From: Bifidobacteriaceae bacterium
Lineage (GTDB): Bacteria > Actinomycetota > Actinomycetes > Actinomycetales > WQXJ01
Direction of reading: 5' to 3'
Assembly: GCA_031278075.1 (NCBI GenBank)
Contig: JAITLE010000148.1
Location: 1 to 6,013, forward strand
Length of the DNA stretch: 6,013 bases
Position numbers and translations under genes: made by a program
Part shown: positions 1 through 6,013 of the stretch, piece after piece
Position numbering within the stretch: position 1 is the stretch's first letter
How the letters are laid out: each line of letters opens with the position of its first letter
Notes under the pieces: model-generated
Databases searched by the model: none
What the model saw: the letters and a program-made list of their open reading frames with translations, nothing else
Told to the model about the DNA's origin: nothing

Positions 1-1
1 G

Positions 2-3000
2 CAGATCAGATCCGCTAGCGGCATCCCCGTGCCCGATGCCGTCGTCACGTTGCGTGGGCTCGACACCACAAAGGTCCAGATCGTCGAGAGCGGGGGAGTG
101 TCCGGGCGGACCGGCGCCCCCGGTTCGGCCGACTACGGCGCCCACACGTGGAACCTGTATTCCGCCAGCGCGGGGACCTTCACCGCCACCCTCCAAGTCG
201 AGACGGCGCCGGGCCAGTGGGAGGACGTCAGCCCGGTCCCCGTCACGCTGCGTTTCAACGCGGGCGCCGCGTCGGCCGCGGACTCATGGCTGATCCAGCC
301 CGAGACGGGCGCCCAGGCGGACGGGGTCGCCGAGGTGGAAGTCAAAGCTCGGGTCCGGGACACCTCCGGGAACAATGCCGTCAGCGGCCAGGTCGACTTC
401 ACAGTCCCGGCCGGCGTCACCGGGTGGGTCGGCGGCAAGGCCACGGTCGGCGGCGCGGGCGTGACCCTCGCCGCGCCGGTCTCGGCCGGTTACGCCACTG
501 TGGTCTACACCTCGAGGCGTGCCGGGACCCACCTGGTCAGCGCCAAGGTCGCAGGCGGCGACATCTCCACCGTCAAGGACGCCCTGGAGGCCACCACCCT
601 GGCGACCAGCGGCCTGGTCAAGCTCAACTTCACGGCGGGACAGGCGGCCGCGGACGAATCCGAGTTGACGGTGCCCACCGCGGCCGGCGGGGCGGCCAAG
701 GTCGCGGACGGCATCGAACGGCATCGGGCCGAGGTTCAGGCGCGCGACGCCTTCGGCAACCCGGCGCCCGGAGCGATCGTGATGTTCCGTCACGGCCCCG
801 ACGACGCGCACCTGACCGAGGCGACGGTCACCGCCGACGCCTCAGGGCTGGCCAGCGTCGAATTCGCCTCCTCGACCGTGGCCGTCTACCAAGTGCGCGC
901 TTACGTGGGCGGCGACCAGGTGGACGGCTCGCCGGCCGAGGCGCCGTTCGTCGCCGGACCGTTCGACCTGGCGAAGACTCTCGCCTCGTTCGAGGTGCAG
1001 ACTTCCACCGCGCTGGCGACCGGAACCCACCCCCTGGGAGCGCGCCTCAAAGCCCAGGACGCGACCGGCAACCCGATCGCGGGGGCCGCGCTCGGCTTCA
1101 AGCTGACCGGCGGCGGCGACGGCCCGGTCTTCGAGCCCGTCGCCAGCGGCGCCAAAGAGTTCTCGGGCCGATCCGGCGCCGACGGATTCCTCACGGCCAT
1201 GATCGTCTCCGAATTCGACGGCGCTTTCCCTGTGGTCGGCGTCGTCGGCGCCAGCGAGACCGCCCCGCAGCTGGTCCGGTTCGCCAGCGACGCCGCGGCG
1301 CCGGCCAAGTCCTGGTTCACGTTCGCCCGGAACCCTGGGAACACCTCGGACCCGGCCGCCGCGAACGGATCCGATTCTTACCGCGTCACAGTCAACCTGC
1401 GCGGCAGCCAGGGCGGCCCCCTCAACGGCGTCCAAGCGGTGGCCAAGATGACCGATCCCGTCACCGGCGCCACCGAAGAACACACGGTCACATCGGGTCG
1501 CGTCGGCGCCGCCTCCGGCGTCGCCCACTTCGATCTCACATCGACCAAGGCTGGCAGCTTCGACGTCACGGTCGAACTAGGCGGCGACCAACTCGCGCTC
1601 GGTTCGGCCGCTGCTGGCGCCAAGGTGGCGCGGGCGGTCTTCAACGCGGGGCCGCCGGCCGCCGCGGCCTCGCGGCTGATCGGCCCCGAGACCGGGCCCG
1701 CCCAAGCCGATGGCCTAGAACAGCAGGTCATCCGAGCCGCCGTGACGGACGCCCACGCGAATCCGACGCCGGGCGCCGCGGTGATCTTCGCGATACCCGA
1801 ACACGTCACGGCGCTCGGCCCCGCCCCGCCGGGAGCGCCAGCCGCGGCCGGCCCGACAATCGCTGGCCCGGCCGAGGTCACGGTGACAGCGGACGCCACC
1901 GGTCAAGCCAGGCTGGTCCTGGTCTCCCGCGTGCGGGGCGCGTACCCGATCACCGCCAGCCTCGCCGGGACCGCGATCACCGACGGCAGCCCGGCTGAGG
2001 CGGTGTTCGCCAACGCCGGTCTCGCGGCGGGACGTTCGGTGTTCTCGATCCCGACGGCATCGTCCGCCAAGGTGGTGCGAATCGAATTCCACCGGCCGAC
2101 CGTCGAATTGTTCGACTCGTCTGGCAATCCTTACACCGACGCCTCCGTGCCGGTGACTTTCCGGTGGCGGCGTCAAGGCGCGTCCGCCTGGGCGGGTTCC
2201 CAGACGGTGAATTCCCAAGCTGGGGTGGCGGTTTGGACGGATTGGACGGTGGCCAAGGCCGGGACTTATGAGGTCGAGGCGGCGATCGCCTCCGGTGTCA
2301 TCGGCTCGCCGCTCACCGCCAGATTTGTCGCCGGCCCGGCGCTCCCCGCCGCCTCGACTTTCAGTTCTTCCGCTGGGGCCTTGGTCTTGAATGACGGCAA
2401 AGCCGCTCATTTCGCCGAGGTCGCCGTCACCGACGCGGTGGTGGGCGGGAACGCTGTCGCCGGGGCGCCCGTGACTTTCACGGTCGACGGCTCGGCCTCG
2501 TTCGTCGGCGGCAGCGGGCAAACCTTGACGGTCGACTCGTCGGCTTTGGGTTTGGCGCGCGTCCAAATAGTCGACGCCAAACCCGGCGGAGAGACCGTGA
2601 AAGTGACCGCCGCGGTGGACGGTGTGGAAGTCGGCTCAGCCGAGTTGGAATTCGGCACGGGAGCCGGCGACGCCGACCGGTCGAGTTGGTCCGTCAGACC
2701 GGCGACGGCGCTGTCCGCCGCGCATCCCGCCGTGCTCGCGGACGGGCTCGACTCGTGGCAGGGCGTGGTGACCTTGCGCGACGCGGCCGGTCGGCCGGTC
2801 AGCGGCAGCGACGTCGTGTTCGACCTGCCCACCGCGGTCGCGATCACCCAGGGCGGCCCTTACCGGACCGACGCGTCGGGTCAGGTGACAGTCACTTTCA
2901 CGAGCAGGCGGGCAGGCGCTTACGCGGTGCGGGCGGTGGTCGGCGCCCAGCCTGTCGCGCCCGGGCCGGCCACGGTGACGTTCGCGGCAGGACCGATCGC

Positions 3001-5269
3001 GGCCGACGTCTCCAGCTTGGAGGCGCCCGGCGTGACCGCGGTCGCGGACGGCCAGTCCCAGTTGACGGTCCGCGCCCACATACTGGACGCCGAAGGCAAC
3101 CCGGTTCCAGGCGCCACGGTCCGTTTCACCCTGCCGCCGGAGTTGACCGCGGCTGGGCAGCCCACACCAGGCGGGACGGTCGACGTGCCGGTTGATCCGG
3201 CCACCGGCCTGGCGGAGCTCGCGGTCAGCACCCGAACGGCCGGGGCGTACGCCGTCACCGCGGCGAGCCGGCTCGGGGACGCCGCGGCTTGGACGCCAGT
3301 GGAAAAGGGCGGGCCGGCTGAGGTCCGTTTCACCGCCGGGCCCGTCGCCGCCACCCGGTCCCAGATCACCCGCAGCCCGTCCGGCCCTCTCCAAGTCGGC
3401 GCCCCGGGCGCGGTCTACGAGGTGCGGGTGCTGCTGCGGGACAAGCTCGGCAACGCTGTCGAGAAGGAGAACGTGCCGATCCAATTCCGTTTCTTCCTGG
3501 GCGGCGACCCGTCGGACCCGGAACGCTATTGTGGCCAGGCGCCCGACGCGAACACGCAATTCGCGTCCGCGCTGACTGATTCCGCCGGGGTCGCGACCGT
3601 CCCATTCGCCTCGAATCTGGCGGGGGAATGGCACGGCTGCGGCTATTACGCCGGGGACGAGATCATCCGCGGCAGCCCGGTCGATCTGACTTTTGATCCC
3701 GGGGCGCCGGATCTGGCGCGATCCGATCTGACGGTCTCCCAGAACCTGGTGTTGGCGGACGGCGCCGCCTCTCACTATGGCGAGGTGACTCTGCGCGACG
3801 CCTCCGGCAACCCGCTCGGCGGGAAAGCCGTGACCATCGCGATCGGGCAAGGTTCGCCCAGCGTGCCGGGGCCTAACGTGAAAGGCGAGGCGACGGCATC
3901 GGCCACTGTCACCACTTGCGATCCCGCGCATAAGGGCGGCGCGCCTAGCTGGTGCGTGATGGGCGGCGTCTTCCGGGCTGGCCTGGCGCACGTCGAGTTC
4001 ACGTCCGAGGAGCCCGGGACGTTCGACATCTCGGCGAGCGTCGGGGGGCAGGCGGCGGGCGGTTCGCCGCAGGCGGTCTCCTTCACCGCGGGCCCGGCGG
4101 CCGCGACCCGGTCCAGCTGGGAGATCGACCCGAACACCGCTGATCCCGTGCACGGCGGGGCGGTGACGCTGCCGGCGAGCGGCCGGCCGGGTGACGCGTA
4201 CCGCTTGACGGTGACCGCGCGCTCGGCCGCTGGGCTGCTCGCGCCGGGGGTCCGTGTCCGGCTTGCGGGCCTGGATCCGGCTGTGACGGTGGCCGGCGGC
4301 GTCGAGGGTGTGACGGGCGCGCCGGGCGGCGCTTACGGGCAGCATGTGTGGCGGCTCAGTTCGGCGGTTGCCGGCGAGTTCACCGGACGTGTCCAGGTCT
4401 TCGAAGGGGGCTCTTGGGTGGACGTGGGTGGGCCGTTCACGGTTCGGTTCGGCGCGGGTGGCGCGGGCGACGCGCCGACCTCGTCGTTCACCCTGGTCAA
4501 GAGCGACCCCAGGGAGGTGGTGGTCCCCGCTGACGGCGCCGCCTCATACGACTTGACGGTGGACGTCATGAACGGGTCGGCGCAGGGCGTGGCGGGCGCA
4601 TGCGTCACGCCTCAGCTGCCGGCCGGTGTGGTGGTCCGGTCCGGGGCGACCGGCCATTGCCCGCGTGGCTCTTACCAGACAGACGGGTCGGGCCGGGTCG
4701 CCTTGCGGATCGCCTCGACCGTGGCCGGCTGGGCGGGGATCGGCGTGCGACTCGGCGGGGTGGCCATCCCGACCCGGCCGGGGGGCGCGGACCATGCGCG
4801 CCTCGCGCTGTTCGTGGGCGGCCCGCCGTCCGCGGCGCGGTCGGAGCTGACCAGCCCGGCGGCGCCCGCGCAAGCCGGCGACCCGGCCGGCCAGAAGGTC
4901 ACCGTCACCCTGCGTGACGCTCACGGGAACCTCGCGTCCTGTTGGGACGGCGCCAGGCAGACCGGCTGTCGGGTCGCCTTGGCGGTGCCGGCCGGGACTT
5001 CGGCCGGCGTCCCGGGGGTGGGGCAGACGCCCGGTCCCGCTGTCATCACCGCGACGACCCAGCCGGTCGACCTCGGTCCGATGCCGACCGCTCCCGTCGC
5101 CGGGTCGTTGGTCCGGCCGCGCGCTGGTGGCGCCGTGGAGGCGCGCTACCTGGGGGCGGAGGGGCGTTATGAGGTCACTGGCCGCGTCGGCGGTCGGGAC
5201 CTGCTGGTGGCCGATGGCGTGGTCTCCGCATCGGGGCCGGCTAAGGCGCGGATCGTGTTCACCGCCCCG
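2..5269 (+). repeat. Array of 15 Ig-like (Big_1/invasin-type) domains within the surface protein
   Basis: I split the protein after the recurrent junction (for example AGPAAATRS, AGPVAATRS, NAGPPAAAAS). Domain start positions are R0 at or before nt 2 (partial), R1 287, R2 662, R3 980, R4 1313, R5 1673, R6 2039, R7 2357, R8 2684, R9 3014, R10 3362, R11 3725, R12 4115, R13 4484 and R14 4844. Lengths are about 106-130 residues, except R14 at about 142. The canonical ADG-to-GNPVPGA segment is clearest in R2, R5, R8, R9 and R11. R3, R4, R6, R10 and R12 keep the fold signature only loosely. The copies are well diverged, so this is an old array and not a recent expansion. Family knowledge: such tandem beta-sandwich domains usually form a rigid rod that holds a head domain away from the wall. 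Exact borders are by-eye and could shift by a few residues. Confidence 0.88.
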
Positions 5270-5665
5270 GCCGGGCCGGGTCCTGAGCCCACCGGCCCGA
5301 CGCCTTCGGGCGGGCCGACGGGCGGTGGCTCGGGTGGTCCGACGGGCGGTGGATCGGGTGGTCAGCCTGGTGGAGGATCGGGTGGTCAGCCTGGTGGAGG
5401 CCCCGGCGGGGGCTCAGGCGGTCTGCCGGGTGGTGAGCCGGGTGGTGGACCAGGCGGGGAATCAGGTGGCCTGCCGGGCGGAGCGCCGGCTGTGGGGCCG
5501 CACCCATCCGGGGTGTCGCCCTGGCCCGGAGCTGACCTGCCTCGCACCGGCGCCGCCGGACGGCTGGGCGTGGGGGCGCTCGGCCTTGGCGCGGCGCTGG
5601 CCGGCGCGGCCGCGCTGTTCGCTCGGCGGCGCCGCAGGCGCCGCTCCGGCCCCCGCCACGCGTGA
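2..5665 (+). CDS. Giant multi-Ig-domain, sortase-anchored surface protein (adhesin/stalk), 5' partial
   Basis: The frame is open to the left edge of the window and ends at TGA 5663-5665, giving 1,887 residues here (residue 1 = nt 2-4). A GTG at 29 is not a credible start. The residues before it (RSASGIP) continue an Ig-like domain and align with RSAAGLL of a later domain at nt 4220. Seen in order: a truncated Ig-like domain (residues 1-95), fourteen complete Ig-like domains (96 to about 1756), a Gly/Pro/Ser-rich linker (about 1758-1845) and an LPRTG sorting signal (1846-1887). The domains carry the Big_1/invasin pattern: ADG near the start, DAxGNPVPGA, then TDASGxAxVxFTS, then AGxYxVxAxVGG, and a closing AGPxAAxRS. 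Such proteins are exported by Sec and covalently linked to peptidoglycan by sortase, where they serve as adhesins or stalks. That role is inferred from architecture; no enzyme or ligand-binding domain is visible. Eight cysteines occur, all paired within R10, R11, R13 and R14. No neighbouring gene or sortase is visible, so operon context is unknown. Confidence 0.95.
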   Translation, partial: QIRSASGIPVPDAVVTLRGLDTTKVQIVESGGVSGRTGAPGSADYGAHTWNLYSASAGTFTATLQVETAPGQWEDVSPVPVTLRFNAGAASAADSWLIQPETGAQADGVAEVEVKARVRDTSGNNAVSGQVDFTVPAGVTGWVGGKATVGGAGVTLAAPVSAGYATVVYTSRRAGTHLVSAKVAGGDISTVKDALEATTLATSGLVKLNFTAGQAAADESELTVPTAAGGAAKVADGIERHRAEVQARDAFGNPAPGAIVMFRHGPDDAHLTEATVTADASGLASVEFASSTVAVYQVRAYVGGDQVDGSPAEAPFVAGPFDLAKTLASFEVQTSTALATGTHPLGARLKAQDATGNPIAGAALGFKLTGGGDGPVFEPVASGAKEFSGRSGADGFLTAMIVSEFDGAFPVVGVVGASETAPQLVRFASDAAAPAKSWFTFARNPGNTSDPAAANGSDSYRVTVNLRGSQGGPLNGVQAVAKMTDPVTGATEEHTVTSGRVGAASGVAHFDLTSTKAGSFDVTVELGGDQLALGSAAAGAKVARAVFNAGPPAAAASRLIGPETGPAQADGLEQQVIRAAVTDAHANPTPGAAVIFAIPEHVTALGPAPPGAPAAAGPTIAGPAEVTVTADATGQARLVLVSRVRGAYPITASLAGTAITDGSPAEAVFANAGLAAGRSVFSIPTASSAKVVRIEFHRPTVELFDSSGNPYTDASVPVTFRWRRQGASAWAGSQTVNSQAGVAVWTDWTVAKAGTYEVEAAIASGVIGSPLTARFVAGPALPAASTFSSSAGALVLNDGKAAHFAEVAVTDAVVGGNAVAGAPVTFTVDGSASFVGGSGQTLTVDSSALGLARVQIVDAKPGGETVKVTAAVDGVEVGSAELEFGTGAGDADRSSWSVRPATALSAAHPAVLADGLDSWQGVVTLRDAAGRPVSGSDVVFDLPTAVAITQGGPYRTDASGQVTVTFTSRRAGAYAVRAVVGAQPVAPGPATVTFAAGPIAADVSSLEAPGVTAVADGQSQLTVRAHILDAEGNPVPGATVRFTLPPELTAAGQPTPGGTVDVPVDPATGLAELAVSTRTAGAYAVTAASRLGDAAAWTPVEKGGPAEVRFTAGPVAATRSQITRSPSGPLQVGAPGAVYEVRVLLRDKLGNAVEKENVPIQFRFFLGGDPSDPERYCGQAPDANTQFASALTDSAGVATVPFASNLAGEWHGCGYYAGDEIIRGSPVDLTFDPGAPDLARSDLTVSQNLVLADGAASHYGEVTLRDASGNPLGGKAVTIAIGQGSPSVPGPNVKGEATASATVTTCDPAHKGGAPSWCVMGGVFRAGLAHVEFTSEEPGTFDISASVGGQAAGGSPQAVSFTAGPAAATRSSWEIDPNTADPVHGGAVTLPASGRPGDAYRLTVTARSAAGLLAPGVRVRLAGLDPAVTVAGGVEGVTGAPGGAYGQHVWRLSSAVAGEFTGRVQVFEGGSWVDVGGPFTVRFGAGGAGDAPTSSFTLVKSDPREVVVPADGAASYDLTVDVMNGSAQGVAGACVTPQLPAGVVVRSGATGHCPRGSYQTDGSGRVALRIASTVAGWAGIGVRLGGVAIPTRPGGADHARLALFVGGPPSAARSELTSPAAPAQAGDPAGQKVTVTLRDAHGNLASCWDGARQTGCRVALAVPAGTSAGVPGVGQTPGPAVITATTQPVDLGPMPTAPVAGSLVRPRAGGAVEARYLGAEGRYEVTGRVGGRDLLVADGVVSASGPAKARIVFTAPAGPGPEPTGPTPSGGPTGGGSGGPTGGGSGGQPGGGSGGQPGGGPGGGSGGLPGGEPGGGPGGESGGLPGGAPAVGPHPSGVSPWPGADLPRTGAAGRLGVGALGLGAALAGAAALFARRRRRRRSGPRHA
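5273..5536 (+). repeat. Gly/Pro/Ser-rich wall-spanning linker with 24-bp (8-residue) tandem repeats
   Basis: After the last Ig-like domain the protein becomes low-complexity. From 5315 to 5482 it reads as seven consecutive 8-residue units: PTGGGSGG, PTGGGSGG, QPGGGSGG, QPGGGPGG, GSGGLPGG, EPGGGPGG and ESGGLPGG. At the DNA level this is a 24-bp tandem repeat, most regular at 5315-5410. A non-repetitive Pro-rich stretch on each side completes the linker. In sortase substrates such flexible Gly/Pro segments just before LPXTG are thought to thread through the peptidoglycan. Unit number is likely to vary between strains by slippage, which is an inference. A unit count that is a multiple of 24 bp always keeps the frame. 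Confidence 0.9.
5537..5662 (+). other. C-terminal cell-wall sorting signal (LPRTG, membrane helix, Arg tail)
   Basis: LPRTG is encoded at 5537-5551. It is followed by an Ala/Gly/Leu/Val hydrophobic segment (from about LGVGALGLG to ALFA, roughly 5564-5620). Seven consecutive arginines and a short SGPRHA tail run up to TGA. This is the classic tripartite sortase signal: cleavage is expected between T and G, with transfer to the peptidoglycan precursor. LPXTG, as opposed to LAXTG, suggests a class A or class F-like housekeeping sortase and not a class E enzyme. That assignment follows from family knowledge, as no sortase gene is in view. Confidence 0.95.
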
Positions 5666-5696
5666 CGGCGTGTCCCAGGGGTGAGCGCCGCCGGAG

Positions 5697-5854
5697 GCGG
5701 GCGTGACGATTCCTACACTTCTCCCGCCAGAGACGAGAAGTGTAGAGTTCCGCGTCCCACGCCACGGCGCCCGTCTTGACCCGAAACCCAGTCGCGAAGT
5801 GTTTGCCCTGGTCAGAGCCCTGCGGTAGTTCCGGTTCAGTGAACCCCCATCCGG
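5697..5854. repeat. 158-bp tandem repeat unit, copy A
   Basis: This copy aligns to copy B at a constant offset of 158 bp from end to end, apart from a compensating pair of one-base gaps around 5783-5790. By hand alignment the two copies share about 82% identity. Bases 5709-5763 are 55/55 identical, while the remaining 103 bp differ at about 27 positions. Short blocks conserved in the diverged part include ttgacc (5776), gaaaccc (5783), gtgttt (5799), ggtcagag (5810) and gttcc (5828). The function is not recognised. Confidence 0.9.
5700..5763. repeat. Palindromic core element, copy A (11-bp perfect inverted repeat)
   Basis: The arms are ctacacttctc (5713-5723) and gagaagtgtag (5735-5745), a perfect 11-bp inverted repeat around an 11-base loop. 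An outer helix can form between ggcgtg (5700-5705) and cacgcc (5758-5763), so the whole 64 bases behave as a nested stem-loop. No run of T follows, so a canonical intrinsic terminator for the upstream gene is not supported. A terminator lacking the U-tract, a structured RNA, or a dimeric protein-binding site all remain possible. Confidence 0.75.
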
Positions 5855-6012
5855 GCGGGCGTCACCATTCCTACACTTCTCCCGCCAGAGACGAGAAGTG
5901 TAGAGTTCCGCGTCCCACGCCCCGGCCCGCGGGTTGACCGTGAAACCCCTCGGGACGTGTTTCCGCAGGTCAGAGGCTTACGCTGGTTCCAGCCCGGTTG
6001 ACGCCGATCCGG
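5855..6012. repeat. 158-bp tandem repeat unit, copy B
   Basis: This is the second direct copy, contiguous with copy A with no intervening sequence. Its core at 5867-5921 is identical to 5709-5763. Matching short blocks are ttgacc (5934), gaaaccc (5942), gtgttt (5957), ggtcagag (5968) and gttcc (5986). The unit ends with gatccgg, as copy A ends with catccgg, and the next base (6013) is g as at the start of a unit. The array therefore probably continues past the window. Confidence 0.9.
5858..5921. repeat. Palindromic core element, copy B (11-bp perfect inverted repeat)
   Basis: The same arms recur at 5871-5881 and 5893-5903 with the same 11-base loop. The outer helix is kept as ggcgt (5858-5862) with acgcc (5917-5921). 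It extends outward by one pair (5857 g with 5922 c), in place of the inner pair present in copy A. Every base of arms and loop is identical to copy A. Confidence 0.75.
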
Positions 6013-6013
6013 G

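Larger units (their letters stand above)
5666..6013. other. Non-coding region downstream of the surface protein
   Basis: No reading frame in these 348 bases looks like a gene on either strand. It is occupied almost wholly by the 158-bp tandem units described separately, plus a 31-bp lead-in after the stop codon. Within that lead-in, 5688-5700 can form a small GC hairpin (ccgcc, loop gga, ggcgg) without a T-run. The segment 5681-5696 weakly matches the end of the repeat unit (gtga followed by alternating matches). It may be the decayed edge of a further copy. A 158-bp period is not a multiple of three, so the array cannot encode one protein repeat in a constant frame. Confidence 0.8.

Noticed and set aside
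29..31. GTG as the translation start of the giant protein
   Set aside because: The frame is open upstream to the window edge. The preceding residues (RSASGIP) fit the Ig-like domain by alignment with R12, and no signal peptide follows the GTG.
148..1998. Long same-strand alternative frame (616 codons)
   Set aside because: The translation is an Arg/Gly/Pro-dominated shadow with no domain signature. The overlapping frame has consistent Ig-like domains and strong third-position GC bias.
2636..4345. Long antisense open frame (569 codons, minus strand)
   Set aside because: It lies fully opposite the Ig-like coding region. Its translation is Arg/Gly/Ala-rich low-complexity text typical of a shadow frame in GC-rich DNA, while the plus frame has clear repeated domains.
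5713..5745. Canonical intrinsic terminator for the surface-protein gene
   Set aside because: The stem is strong, but the bases after it (agttccgcg) contain no T-run, and the same hairpin recurs 158 bp later within the array. A termination role is possible but not supported.
5259..5765. Minus-strand open frame spanning the linker and the start of the repeat array
   Set aside because: It is antisense to the Gly-rich linker and sorting signal, and its His/Pro/Arg-rich repeats simply mirror the 24-bp repeat. It ends inside a repeat whose 158-bp period is not a multiple of three.
5697..6012. CRISPR array
   Set aside because: Repeats would be 55 bp with 103-bp 'spacers', and the spacers are homologous to each other (about 73%). 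This is a tandem duplication and not a set of unrelated spacers. No cas gene is visible.
5666..6013. Insertion sequence or integron cassette array
   Set aside because: There is no transposase or integrase frame, no cassette-sized ORF between the palindromes, and no target-site duplication can be defined from the window.

Overview
The window is very GC-rich (about 70% by eye). Its third codon positions are almost always G or C. It holds the 3' part of one giant surface-protein gene that ends in an LPXTG-type cell-wall sorting signal. High GC together with sortase anchoring points to a Gram-positive actinobacterium. I cannot name the genus from this sequence.

Positions 2-5665 (+ strand) are a single open reading frame of 1,887 residues that enters from the left edge already in mid-domain. 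The true start and any signal peptide therefore lie outside the window. The protein is a string of 15 bacterial Ig-like domains of the Big_1/invasin type. The first (R0) is cut by the window edge, and R1-R14 are complete. They are followed by a Gly/Pro/Ser-rich wall-spanning linker with an 8-residue period (about 5273-5536). The C-terminus is LPRTG, a hydrophobic helix and a run of seven arginines (5537-5662). The whole layout is that of a stalk-like, sortase-anchored adhesin. Any ligand-binding head would be expected upstream of the window.

Positions 5666-6013 contain no gene I can support. They carry two direct tandem copies of an exact 158-bp unit (5697-5854 and 5855-6012). A 55-bp core is identical in both copies and contains a perfect 11-bp inverted repeat. 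The other 103 bp have drifted to roughly 73% identity. The second unit ends one base before the window edge, and the last base (g) matches the first base of a unit, so the array probably continues. This tandem structured element is the part of the window least explained by known families.

Other points of interest lie inside the giant protein. All eight cysteines fall as pairs in four of the last five domains. Two domain subtypes recur at a distance (R0/R12 and R6/R10).
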